Shown here in pieces: positions 1 through 12,438 of a stretch of 64,000 nt of DNA. Positions within the stretch are counted from its first letter, which is position 1; the number at the start of each line of letters is the position of its first letter. The notes under the pieces were generated by a model. It did no database searches, was not told the origin of the DNA, and was given only the letters and a program-made list of their open reading frames with translations. A program made the translations under genes and the position numbers. Origin of the DNA: Gordius sp. MW1 (lineage: Eukaryota; Nematomorpha; Gordioida; Gordea; Gordiidae); the NCBI GenBank assembly GCA_964036665.1, contig OZ038528.1, positions 8,624,501 to 8,688,500 of the forward strand. Direction: 5' to 3'.

Positions 1-103
1 AGACGTGGTTTCTATGATCCCAAGTAAAATTTTATCAGAATCTAAAAACTATTACTTTGAAATCATGATCGCATTGAGCCATTTTCAAAAATTAAGCACT
101 CAC

Positions 104-130
104 GTTGCGATACAACAAACTAATCGCAAC
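104..130. other. 27-bp dyad in each monomer (first copy)
   Basis: This is a perfect inverted repeat with 8 bp arms, GTTGCGAT (104-111) and ATCGCAAC (123-130), around an 11 bp spacer. It recurs in most monomers across the window and is one of the best-kept parts of the repeat. Several subfamilies break it: GTTAAGAT on the left arm (near 17694, 23557, 26317) and ATGGCAAC or ATCGGGAC on the right arm (near 25992 and 43369). No compensating change is seen in the other arm, so a conserved RNA hairpin is not supported. A DNA-binding dyad is possible but untested. Confidence 0.6.
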
Positions 131-262
131 AATAAAACGTTGTCTTTTGTCAAAATGATAGTTCTGGCAGCTCAAAACCTCTTTTCGGAAGTAAATCGAG
201 GATAATAGGATTCTCAAATTGGCTTACTTTTATATATTTTTTCATGCTCTTTCACATAGAAT

Positions 263-309
263 CGAAAAAAATAAATATTTTTACCTCAAAATTTTTCACA
301 TATTTTTCT
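263..309. other. A/T-tract cluster in each monomer (first copy)
   Basis: Within about 47 bp lie an A7 run, a T5 run, an A4T5 run and another T5 run, with centres roughly 12 bp apart. This block recurs in nearly every monomer, with A-run length varying by a few bases. Near-helically phased A-tracts are known to favour DNA curvature and are common in satellites. Curvature here is inferred from spacing only. Confidence 0.45.
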
Positions 310-345
310 TTCAACCGTATGCATCCGATGAAATTTGTCGTTTTC

Positions 346-688
346 AGACGTGGTTTCGATGATAAAAAGTAAAAATATATCAGAATCAGAAAACTATTAC
401 TTTAAAACCATGATCGCATAGTGCATTTTTGAAAAATTAAGCACTCACGTTGCGATACAACAAACTAATCGCAACAATAAAACGTTGTCTTTTGTCAAAA
501 TGATAATTCTCGCAGCTTAAAACCTTTATTCGGAAGTCAATCGAGGATAATAGAATTCTCAAATTGGCTTACTTTTATGTATTTTTTCATGCTCTTTCAC
601 ATAGAATCGAAAAAAATAAATATTTTTACCACAAAATTTTTCACATATTTTTCTTTGAACCGTACATCCGATGAAAGTTGTCGTTTTC
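346..688. repeat. representative type B monomer
   Basis: The type B diagnostic is 'cgatgataaaaag' after 'gacgtggttt', then 'cagaatcagaaaac', 'tttaaaa', and 'gtgcatttttgaaaa' in place of 'gagccattttcaaaa'. Its neighbour at 689 is type A. In the 5174-bp HOR, type B units occur at about 346, 1382, 2416, 3796, 4835 and 5520, always among type A units. This copy is 343 bp because of a small deletion giving 'cgtacatccg' at its end. The deletion is shared with the HOR partner near 5837. Confidence 0.85.
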
Positions 689-2071
689 AGACGTGGTTTC
701 TATGATCCCAAGTAAAAATTTATCAGAATCTAAAAACTATTACTTTGAAATCATGATCGCATTGAGCCATTTTCAAAAATTAAGCACTCACGTTGCGATA
801 CAACAAACTAATCGCAACAATAAAACGTTGTCTTTTGTCAAAATGATAGTTCTGGCAGCTCAAAACCTCTTTTCGGAAGTAAATCGAGGATAATAGGATT
901 CTCAAATTGGCTTACTTTTATGTATTTTTTCATGCTCTTTCACATAGAATCGAAAAAAATAAATATTTTTACCACAAAATTTTTCACATATTTTTCTTTG
1001 AACCGTATTCATCCGATGAAAGTTGTCGTTTTCAGACGTGGTTTCTATGATCCCAAGTAAAAATTTATCAGAATCTAAAAACTATTACTTTGAAATCATG
1101 ATCGCATAGAGCCATTTTCAAAAATTAAGCACTCACGTTGCGATACAACAAACTAATCGCAACAATAAAACGTTGTCTTTTGTCAAAATGATAGTTCTGG
1201 CAGCTCAAAACCTCTTTTCGGAAGTAAATCGAGGATAATAGGATTCTCAAATTGGCTTACTTTTATATATTTTTTTATGCTCTTTCACATAGAATCGAAA
1301 AAAATAAATATTTTTACCTCAAAATTTTTCACATATTTTTCTTTCAACCGTATGCATCCGATGAAAGTTGTCGTTTTCAGACGTGGTTTTCGATGATAAA
1401 AAGTAAAAATATATCAGAATCAGAAAACTATTACTTTAAAATCATGATCGCATAGTGCATTTTTGAAAAATTAAGCACTCACGTTGCGATACAACAAACT
1501 AATCGCAACAATAAAACGTTGTCTTTTGTCAAAATGATAATTCTCGCAGCTTAAAACCTTTATTCGGAAGTCAATCGAGGATAATAGGATTCTCAAATTG
1601 GCTTACTTTTATGTATTTTTTCATGCTCTTTCACATAGAATCGAAAAAAATAAATATTTTTACCACAAAATTTTTCACATATTTTTCTTTGAACCGTATT
1701 CATCCGATGAAAGTTGTCGTTTTCAGACGTGGTTTCTATGATCCCAAGTAAAAATTTATCAGAATCTAAAAACTATTACTTTGAAATCATGATCGCATTG
1801 AGCCATTTTCAAAAATTAAGCACTCACGTTGCGATACAACAAACTAATCGCAACAATAAAACGTTGTCTTTTGTCAAAATGATAGTTCTGGCAGCTCAAA
1901 ACCTCTTTTCGGAAGTAAATCGAGGATAATAGGATTCTCAAATTGGCTTACTTTTATATATTTTTTCATGCTCTTTCACATAGAATTGAAAAAAAATAAA
2001 TATTTTTACCACAAAATTTTTCACATATTTTTCTTTGAACCGTATTCATCCGATTAAAGTTGTCGTTTTCA

Positions 2072-3450
2072 GACGTGGTTTCTATGATCCCAAGTAAATA
2101 TTTATCAGAATCTAAAAACTATTACTTTGAAATCATGATCGCATAGAGCCATTTTCAAAAATTAAGCACTCACGTTGCGATACAACAAACTAATCGCAAC
2201 AATAAAACGTTGTCTTTTGTCAAAATGATAGTTCTGGCAGCTCAAAACCTCTTTTCGGAAGTAAATCGAGGATAATAGGATTCTCAAATTGGCTTACTTT
2301 TATATATTTTTTCATGCTCTTTCACATAGAATCGAAAAAAATAAATATTTTTACCTCAAAATTTTTCACATATTTTTCTTTCAACCGTATGCATCCGATG
2401 AAAGTTGTCGTTTTCAGACGTGGTTTCGATGATAAAAAGTAAAAATATATCAGAATCAGAAAACTATTACTTTAAAATCATGATCGCATAGTGCATTTTT
2501 GAAAAATTAAGCACTCACGTTGCGATACAACAAACTAATCGCAACAATAAAACGTTGTCTTTTGTCAAAATGATAATTCTCGCAGCTTAAAACCTTTATT
2601 CGGAAGTCAATCGAGGATAATAGGATTCTCAAATTGGCTTACTTTTATGTATTTTTTCATGCTCTTTCACATAGAATCGAAAAAAATGAATATTTTTACC
2701 ACAAAATTTTTCACATATTTTTCTTTGAACCGTATTCATCCGATGAAAGAGGTCGTTTTCAGACGTGGTTTCTATGATCCCAAGTAAAAATTTATCAGAA
2801 TCTAAAAACTATTACTTTGAAATCATGATCGCATAGAGCCATTTTCAAAAATTAAGCACTCACGTTGCGATACAACAAACTAATCGCAACAATAAAACGT
2901 TGTCTTTTGTCAAAATGATAGTTCTGGCAGCTCAAAACCTCTTTTCGGAAGTAAATCGAGGATAATAGGATTCTCAAATTGGCTTACTTTTATATATTTT
3001 TTTATGCTCTTTCACATAGAATCGAAAAAAATGAATATTTTTACCACAAAATTTTTCACATATTTTTCTTTGAACCGTATTCATCCGATGAAAGTTGTCG
3101 TTTTCAGACGTGGTTTCTATGATCCCAAGTAAAAATTTATCAGAATCTAAAAACTATTACTTTGAAATCATGATCGCATAGAGCCATTTTCAAAAATTAA
3201 GCACTCACGTTGCGATACAACAAACTAATCGCAACAATAAAACGTTGTCTTTTGTCAAAATGATAGTTCTCGCAGCTAAAAACCTCTTTTCGGAAGTAAA
3301 TCGAGGATAATAGGATTCTCAAATTGGCTTACTTTTATATATTTTTTTATGCTCTTTCACATAGAATCGAAAAAAATAAATATTTTTACCTCAAAATTTT
3401 TCACATATTTTTCTTTCAACCGTATGCATCCGATGAAAGTTGTCGTTTTC
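2072..3450. repeat. 4-monomer tandem duplication, copy 1 (about 1380 bp)
   Basis: The rare variant 'gatgaaagaggtcg' at 2743 recurs at 4122, and 'cgcagctaaa' at 3271 recurs at 4650. Offsets are 1379-1380 bp. The edges are approximate. Confidence 0.75.
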
Positions 3451-4829
3451 AGACGTGGTTTCTATGATCCCAAGTAAAAATTTATCAGAATCTAAAAACT
3501 ATTACTTTGAAATCATGATCGCATAGAGCCATTTTCAAAAATTAAGCACTCACGTTGCGATACAACAAACTAATCGCAACAATAAAACGTTGTCTTTTGT
3601 CAAAATGATAGTTCTGGCAGCTCAAAACCTCTTTTCGGAAGTAAATCGAGGATAATAGGATTCTCAAATTGGCTTACTTTTATATATTTTTTCATGCTCT
3701 TTCACATAGAATCGAAAAAAATAAATATTTTTGCCTCAAAATTTTTCACATATTTTGCTTTCAACCGTATGCATCCGATGAAAGTTGTCGTTTTCAGACG
3801 TGGTTTCGATGATAAAAAGTAAAAATATATCAGAATCAGAAAACTATTACTTTAAAATCATGATCGCATAGTGCATTTTTGAAAAATTAAGCACTCACGT
3901 TGCGATACAACAAACTAATCGCAACAATAAAACGTTGTCTTTTGTCAAAATGATAATTCTCGCAGCTTAAAACCTTTATTCGGAAGTCAATCGAGGATAA
4001 TAGGATTCTCAAATTGGCTTACTTTTATGTATTTTTTCATGCTCTTTCACATAGAATCGAAAAAATGAGTATTTTTACCACAAAATTTTTCACATATTTT
4101 TCTTTGAACCTTATTCATCCGATGAAAGAGGTCGTTTTCAGACGTGGTTTCTATGATCCCAAGTAAAAATTTATCAGAATCTAAAAACTATTACTTTGAA
4201 ATCATGATCGCATAGAGCCATTTTCAAAAATTAAGCACTCACGTTGCGATACAACAAACTAATCGCAACAATAAAACGTTGTCTTTTGTCAAAATGATAG
4301 TTCTGGCAGCTCAAAACCTCTTTTCGGAAGTAAATCGAGGATAATAGGATTCTCAAATTGGCTTACTTTTATATATTTTTTTATGCTCTTTCACATAGAA
4401 TCGAAAAAAATGAATATTTTTACCACAAAATTTTTCACATATTTTTCTTTGAACCGTATTCATCCGATGAAAGTTGTCGTTTTCAGACGTGGTTTCTATG
4501 ATCCCAAGTAAAAATTTATCAGAATCTAAAAACTATTACTTTGAAATCATGATCGCATAGAGCCATTTTCAAAAATTAAGCACTCACGTTGCGATACAAC
4601 AAACTAATCGCAACAATAAAAGGTTGTCTTTTGTCAAAATGATAGTTCTCGCAGCTAAAAACCTCTTTTCGGAAGTAAATCGAGGATAATAGGATTCTCA
4701 AATTGGCTTACTTTTATATATTTTTTTATGCTCTTTCACATAGAATCGAAAAAAATAAATATTTTTACCTCAAAATTTTTCACATATTTTTCTTTCAACC
4801 GTATGCATCCGATGAAAGTTGTCGTTTTC
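3451..4829. repeat. 4-monomer tandem duplication, copy 2
   Basis: This is the partner of 2072-3450. After about 4843 the sequence is type B where the copy 1 register would predict type A, which marks the end of the match. There is a 1 bp shortening of the A-run near 4065. Confidence 0.75.
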
Positions 4830-5174
4830 AGACGTGGTTTCGATGATAAAAAGTAAAAATATATCAGAATCAGAAAACTATTACTTTAAAATCATGATCG
4901 CATAGTGCATTTTTGAAAAATTAAGCACTCACGTTGCGATACAACAAACTAATCGCAACAATAAAACGTTGTCTTTTGTCAAAATGATAATTCTCGCAGC
5001 TTAAAACCTTTATTCGGAAGTCAACCGAGGATAATAGGATTCTCAAATTGGCTTACTTTTATGTATTTTTTCATGCTCTTTCACATAGAATCGAAAAAAA
5101 TAAATATTTTTACCACAAAATTTTTCACATATTTTTCTTTGAACCGTATTCATCCGATGAAAGTTGTCGTTTTC

Positions 5175-8010
5175 AGACGTGGTTTCTATGATCCCAAGTA
5201 AAAATTTATCAGAATCTAAAAACTATTACTTTGAAATCATGATCGCATAGAGCCATTTTCAAAAATTAAGCACTCACGTTGCGATACAACAAACTAATCG
5301 CAACAATAAAACGTTGTCTTTTGTCAAAATGATAGTTCTGGGAGCTCAAAACCTCTTTTCGGAAGTAAATCGAGGATAATAGGATTCTCAAATTGGCTTA
5401 CTTTTATATATTTTTTCATGCTCTTTCACATAGAATCGAAAAAAATAAATATTTTTACCTCAAAATTTTTCACATATTTTTCTTTCAACCGTATGCATCC
5501 GATGAAAGTTGTCGTTTTCAGACGTGGTTTCGATGATAAAAAGTAAAAATATATCAGAATCAGAAAACTATTACTTTAAAATCATGATCGCATAGTGCAT
5601 TTTTGAAAAATTAAGCACTCACGTTGCGATACAACAAACTAATCGCAACAATAAAACGTTGTCTTTTGTCAAAATGATAATTCTCGCAGCTTAAAACCTT
5701 TATTCGGAAGTCAATCGAGGATAATAGGATTCTCAAATTGGCTTACTTTTATGTATTTTTTCATGCTCTTTCACATAGAATCGAAAAAAATAAATATTTT
5801 TACCACAAAATTTTTCACATATTTTTCTTTGAACCGTACATCCGATGAAAGTTGTCGTTTTCAGACGTGGTTTCTATGATCCCAAGTAAAAATTTATCAG
5901 AATCTAAAAACTATTACTTTGAAATCATGATCGCATTGAGCCATTTTCAAAAATTAAGCACTCACGTTGCGATACAACAAACTAATCGCAACAATAAAAC
6001 GTTGTCTTTTGTCAAAATGATAGTTCTGGCAGCTCAAAACCTCTTTTCGGAAGTAAATCGAGGATAATAGGATTCTCAAATTGGCTTACTTTTATGTATT
6101 TTTTCATGCTCTTTCACATAGAATCGAAAAAAATAAATATTTTTACCACAAAATTTTTCACATATTTTTCTTTGAACCGTATTCATCCGATGAAAGTTGT
6201 CGTTTTCAGACCTGGTTTCTATGATCCCAAGTAAAAATTTATCAGAATCTAAAAACTATTACTTTGAAATCATGATCGCATAGAGCCATTTTCAAAAATT
6301 AAGCACTCACGTTGCGATACAACAAACTAATCGCAACAATAAAACGTTGTCTTTTGTCAAAATGATAGTTCTGGCAGCTCAAAACCTCTTTTCGGAAGTA
6401 AATCGAGGATAATAGGATTCTCAAATTGGCTTACTTTTATATATTTTTTCATGCTCTTTCACATAGAATCGAAAAAAATAAATATTTTTACCTCAAAATT
6501 TTTCACATATTTTTCTTTCAACCGTATGCATCCGATGAAAGTTGTCGTTTTCAGACGTGGTTTTCGATGATAAAAAGTAAAAATATATCAGAATCAGAAA
6601 ACTATTACTTTAAAATCATGATCGCATAGTGCATTTTTGAAAAATTAAGCACTCACGTTGCGATACAACAAACTAATCGCAACAATAAAACGTTGTCTTT
6701 TGTCAAAATGATAATTCTCGCAGCTTAAAACCTTTATTCGGAAGTCAATCGAGGATAATAGGATTCTCAAATTGGCTTACTTTTATGTATTTTTTCATGC
6801 TCTTTCACATAGAATCGAAAAAAATAAATATTTTTACCACAAAATTTTTCACATATTTTTCTTTGAACCGTATTCATCCGATGAAAGTTGTCGTTTTCAG
6901 ACGTGGTTTCTATGATCCCAAGTAAAAATTTATCAGAATCTAAAAACTATTACTTTGAAATCATGATCGCATTGAGCCATTTTCAAAAATTAAGCACTCA
7001 CGTTGCGATACAACAAACTAATCGCAACAATAAAACGTTGTCTTTTGTCAAAATGATAGTTCTGGCAGCTCAAAACCTCTTTTCGGAAGTAAATCGAGGA
7101 TAATAGGATTCTCAAATTGGCTTACTTTTATATATTTTTTCATGCTCTTTCACATAGAATTGAAAAAAAAATAAATATTTTTACCACAAAATTTTTCACA
7201 TATTTTTCTTTGAACCGTATTCATCCGATTAAAGTTGTCGTTTTCAGACGTGGTTTCTATGATCCCAAGTAAATATTTATCAGAATCTAAAAACTATTAC
7301 TTTGAAATCATGATCGCATAGAGCCATTTTCAAAAATTAAGCACTCACGTTGCGATACAACAAACTAATCGCAACAATAAAACGTTGTCTTTTGTCAAAA
7401 TGATAGTTCTGGCAGCTCAAAACCTCTTTTCGGAAGTAAATCGAGGATAATAGGATTCTCAAATTGGCTTACTTTTATATATTTTTTCATGCTCTTTCAC
7501 ATAGAATCGAAAAAAATAAATATTTTTACCTCAAAATTTTTCACATATTTTTCTTTCAACCGTATGCATCCGATGAAAGTTGTCGTTTTCAGACGTGGTT
7601 TCGATGATAAAAAGTAAAAATATATCAGAATCAGAAAACTATTACTTTAAAATCATGATCGCATAGTGCATTTTTGAAAAATTAAGCACTCACGTTGCGA
7701 TACAACAAACTAATCGCAACAATAAAACGTTGTCTTTTGTCAAAATGATAATTCTCGCAGCTTAAAACCTTTATTCGGAAGTCAATCGAGGATAATAGGA
7801 TTCTCAAATTGGCTTACTTTTATGTATTTTTTCATGCTCTTTCACATAGAATCGAAAAAAATGAATATTTTTACCACAAAATTTTTCACATATTTTTCTT
7901 TGAACCGTATTCATCCGATGAAAGAGGTCGTTTTCAGACGTGGTTTCTATGATCCCAAGTAAAAATTTATCAGAATCTAAAAACTATTACTTTGAAATCA
8001 TGATCGCATA
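5175..8010. repeat. 15-monomer HOR unit, copy 2, truncated
   Basis: This matches 1-2836 nearly base for base, including private variants, at an offset of 5174-5175. Near 8010 the sequence changes from the expected type A 'gagccattttc' to 'gtgcatttttg' and from then on follows the family seen at 18001. Only about 8 of 15 monomers are present, so the HOR is cut by an exchange rather than by decay. Confidence 0.8.
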
Positions 8011-10100
8011 GTGCATTTTTGAAAAATTAAGCACTCACGTTGCGATACAACAAACTAATCGCAACAATAAAACGTTGTCTTTTGTCAAAATGATAGTTCT
8101 GGCAGCTTAAAACCTTTTTTCGGAAGTAAATCGAGGATAATAGGATTCTCAAATTGGCTTACTTTTATATATTTTTTCATGCTCTTTCACATAGAATCGA
8201 AAAAAATAAATATTTTTACCTCAAAATTTTTCACATATTTTTCTTTCAACCGTATTCATCCGATGAAAGTTGTCGTTTTCAGACGTGGTTTCGATGATAA
8301 AAAGTAAAAATTTATCAGAATCTAAAAACTATTACTTTGAAATCATGATCGCATAGAGCCATTTTCAAAAATTAAGCACTCACGTTGCGATACAACAAAC
8401 TAATCGCAACAATAAAACCTTGTCTTTTGTCAAAATGATAGTTCTCGCAGCTAAAAACCTCTTTTCGGAAGTAAATCGAGGATAATAGGATTCTCAAATT
8501 GGCTTACTTATATATATTTTTTCATGCTCTTTCACATAGAATTGAAAAAAATAAATATTTTTACCACAAAATTTTTCACATATTTTTCTTTGAACCGTAT
8601 TCATCCGATGAAAGTTGTCGTTTTCAGACGTGGTTTCTATGATCCCAAGTAAAAATTTATCAGAATCTAAAAACTATTACTTTGAAATCATGATCGCATA
8701 GAGCCATTTTCAAAAATTAAGCACTCACGTTGCAATACAACAAACTAATCGCAACAATAAAACGTTGTCTTTTGTCAAAATGATAGTTCTCGTAGCTAAA
8801 AACCTCTTTTCGGAAGTAAATCGAGGATAATAGGATTCTCAAATTGGCTTACTTTTATATATTTTTTCATGCTCTTTCACATAGAATCGAAAAAAATAAA
8901 TATTTTTACCTCAAAATTTTTCACATATTTTTCTTTCAACCGTATGCATCCGATGAAAGTTGTCGTTTTCAGACGTGGTTTGGATGATAAAAAGTAAAAA
9001 TATATCAGAATCAGAAAACTATTACTTTAAAATCACGATCGCATAGTGCATTTTTGAAAAATTAAGCACTCACGTTGCGATACAACAAACTAATCGCAAC
9101 AATAAAACGTTGTCTTTTGTCAAAATGATAATTCTCGCAGCTTAAAACCTTTTTTCGGAAGTCAATCGAGGATAATAGGATTCTCAAATTGGCTTACTTT
9201 TATATATTTTTTCATGTTCTTTCACATAGAATCGAAAAATATAAATATTTTTACCACAAAATTTTTCACATATTTTTCTTTGAACCGTATTCATCCGATG
9301 AAAGTTGTCGTTTTCAGACGTGGTTTCTATGATCCCAAGTAAAAATTTATCAGAATCTAAAAACTATTACTTTGAAATCATGATCGCATAGAGCCATTTT
9401 CAAAAATTAAGCACTCACGTTGCGATACAACAAACTAATCGCAACAATAAAACGTTGTCTTTTGTCAAAATGATAGTTCTCGCAGCTAAAAACCCCTTTT
9501 CGGAAGTAAATCGAGGATAATAGGATTCTCAAATTGGCTTACTTATATATATTTTTTCCGGCTCTTTCACATAGAATCGAAAAAAATAAATATTTTTACC
9601 TCAAAGTTTTTCACATATTTTTCTTTCAACCGTATGCATCCGATGAAAGTTGTCGTTTTCAGACGTGGTTTCGATGATAAAAAGTAAAAATTTATCAGAA
9701 TCAGAAAACTATCACTTTAAAATCATGATCGCATAGTGCATTTTTGAAAAATTAAGCACTCACGTTGCGATACAACAAACTAATCGCAACAATAAAACGT
9801 TGTCTTTTGTCAAAATGATAGTTCTGGCAGCTTAAAACCTTTTTTCGGAAGTAAATCGAGGATAATAGGATTCTCAAATTGGCTTACTTTTATATATTTT
9901 TTCATGCTCTTTCACATAGAATCGAAAAAAATAAATATTTTTACCTCAAAATTTTTCACATATTTTTCTTTCAACCGTATGCATCCGATGAAATTTGTCG
10001 TTTTCAGACGTGGTTTCGACGATAAAAAGTAAAAATTTATCAGAATCTAAAAACTATTACTTTGAAATCATGATCGCATAGAGCCATTTTCAAAAATTAA
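8001..10100. repeat. 6-monomer HOR block, copy 1
   Basis: This stretch matches 18001-20100 at an offset of exactly 10000 bp, or 29 monomers. Diagnostics include 'tgcaatacaac' at 8731, 'ctcgtagctaaa' near 8789, 'gtggtttggatgat' near 8978 and 'ttttttccggctc' near 9554. Upstream of 8001 and downstream of about 10100 the two loci differ. Confidence 0.8.
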
Positions 10101-12438
10101 GAATCACGTTGCGATACAACAAACTAATCGCAACAGTAAAACCTTGTCTTTTGTCAAAATGATAGTTCTCGCAGCTAAAAACCTCTTTTCGGAAGTCAAT
10201 CGAGGATAATAGGATTCTCAAATTGGCTTACTTATAAATATTTTTTCATGCTCTTTCACATAGAATCGAAAAAAATAAATATTTTTACCTCAAAATTTTT
10301 CACATATTTTTCTTTCAACCGTATGCATCCGATGAAAGTTGTCGTTTTCAGACGGGGTTTCGATGATAAAAAGTAAAAATTTATCAGAATCTAAAAACTA
10401 TTACTTTGAAATCATGATCGCATAGAGCCATTTTCAAAAATTAAGCACTCACGTTGCGATACAACAAACTAATCGCAACAATAAAACCTTGTCTTTTGTC
10501 AAAATGATAGTTCTCGCAGCTAAAAACCTCTTTTCGGAAGTAAATCAAGGATAATAGGATTCTCAAATTGGCTTACTTATATATATTTTTTCATGCTCTT
10601 TCACATAGAGTCGAAAAAAATAAATATTTTTACCTCAAAATTTTTCACATATTTTTCTTTCAACCGTATGCATCCGATGAAAGTTGTCGTTTTCAGACGT
10701 GGTTTCTATGATCCCAAGTAAAAATTTATCAGAATCTAAAAACTATTACTTTGAAATCATGATCGCATAGAGCCATTTTCAAAAATTAAGCACTCACGTT
10801 GCGATACAACAAACTAATCGCAACAATAAAACGTTGTCTTTTGTCAAAATGATAGTTCTCGCAGCTAAAAACCTCTTTTCGGAAGTAAATCGAGGATAAT
10901 AGGATTCTCAAATTGGCTTACTTTTATATATTTTTTTACGCTCTTTCACATAGAATCAAAAAAAAATAGATATTTTTACCTCAAAATTTTTCACATATTT
11001 TTTTTGAACCGTATTCATCCGATGAAAGTTGTCGTTTTCAGACGTGGTTTCTATGATCCCAAGTAAAAATTTATCAGAATCTAAAAACTATTACTTTGAA
11101 ATCATAATCGCATAGAGCAGTTTTCAAAAATTAAGCACTCACGTTGCGATACAACAAACTAATCGCAACAATAAAACGTTCTCTTTTGTCAAAATGATAG
11201 TTCTCGCAGCTAAAAACCTCTTTTCGGAAGTAAATCGAGGATAATAGGATTCTCAAATGGCTTACTTATATATATTTTTTCCGGCTCTTTCACATAGAAT
11301 CGAAAAAAATAAATATTTTTACCTCAAAATTTTTCACATATTTTTCTTTCAACCGTATGCATCCGATGAAAGTTGTCGTTTTCAGACGTGGTTTCGATGA
11401 TAAAAAGTAAAAATTTATCAGAATCAGAAAACTATCACTTTAAAGTCATGATCGCATAGTGCATTTTTGAAAAATTAAGCACTCACGTTGCGATACAACA
11501 AACTAATCGCAACAATAAAACGTTGTCTTTTGTCAAAATGATAGTTCTGGCAGCTTAAAACCTTTTTTCGGAAGTAAATCGAGGATAATAGGATTCTCAA
11601 ATTGGCTTACTTTTATATATTTTTTCATGCTCTTTCACATAGAATCGAAAAAAATAAATATTTTTACCTCAAAATTTTTCACATATTTTTCTTTCAACCG
11701 TATGCATCCGATGAAATTTGTCGTTTTCACACGTGGTTTCGATGATAAAAAGTAAAAATTTATCAGAATCTAAAAACTATTACTTTGAAATCATGATCGC
11801 ATAGAGCCATTTTCAAAAATTAAGCACTCACGTTGCGATACAACAAACTAATCGCAACAATAAAACCTTGTCTTTTGTCAAAATGATAGTTCTCGCAGCT
11901 AAAAACCTCTTTTCGGAAGTAAATCGAGGATAATAGGATTCTCAAATTGGCTTACTTATATATATTTTTTCATGCTCTTTCACATAGAATCGAAAAAAAT
12001 AAATATTTTTACCTCAAAATTTTTCACATATTTTTCTTTCAACCGTATGCATCCGATGAAAGTTGTCGTTTTCAGACGTGGTTTCGATGATAAAAAGTAA
12101 AAATTTATCAGAATCTAAAAACTATTACTTTGAAATCATGATCGCATAGAGCCATTTTCAAAAATTAAGCACTCACGTTGCGATACAACAAACTAATCGC
12201 AACAATAAAACGTTGTCTTTTGTCAAAATGATAGTTCTCGCAGCTTAAAACCTCTTTGCGGAAGTCAATCAAGGATAATAGGATTCTCAAATTGGCTTAC
12301 TTATATATATTTTTTCATGCTCTTTCACATAGAGTCGAAAAAAATAAATATTTTTACCTCAAAATTTTTCACATATTTTTCTTTCAACCGTATGCATCCG
12401 ATGAAAGTTGTCGTTTTCAGACGTGGTTTCTATGATCC
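10026..12438. repeat. 7-monomer tandem duplication, copy 1 (2413 bp)
   Basis: The variants 'aagaatcacgttg' at 10100, 'cagacggggtttcg' near 10352, 'agagtcgaaa' near 10608 and 'ctcaaatggctt' at 11252 each recur 2413 bp later. The start is where the downstream copy begins to match. Confidence 0.8.

Larger units (their letters stand above)
1..345. repeat. representative type A monomer
   Basis: This is the first full monomer, taken from the 'agacgtggtt' landmark to the base before the next one. The type A diagnostic is 'ctatgatcccaag' just after the landmark, followed by 'cagaatctaaaaac', 'tttgaaatc' and 'gagccattttc'. It contains the 27 bp dyad (104-130) and the A/T-tract region (263-309). It is the commonest form in the first 8 kb. 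Confidence 0.9.
1..5174. repeat. 15-monomer HOR unit, copy 1 (about 5174 bp)
   Basis: Diagnostic variants repeat at a distance of 5174-5175 bp. The 3-bp-deleted 'cgtacatccg' at 661 recurs at about 5836. 'ccgattaaag' near 2050 recurs near 7225, and 'aagtaaatatttatc' near 2093 recurs near 7268. 5174 is close to 15 times 345. The left edge of this unit is the window start, so the true phase is unknown. Confidence 0.8.

Noticed and set aside
104-130. RNA hairpin or small RNA gene at the 27 bp dyad.
   Set aside because: Subfamily changes hit one arm without compensation in the other, and no promoter or Pol III box A/B is visible around it.
189-206. CENP-B box-like string 'ttcggaagtaaatcgagg' in each monomer.
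   Set aside because: It starts with TTCG but lacks the required A at the core position and the CGGG block, so it does not fit the known CENP-B box core.
1-345. Internal two-fold structure (two about 172 bp halves) as in a dimeric satellite.
   Set aside because: Comparing the halves by eye shows no alignable similarity beyond short A/T runs.
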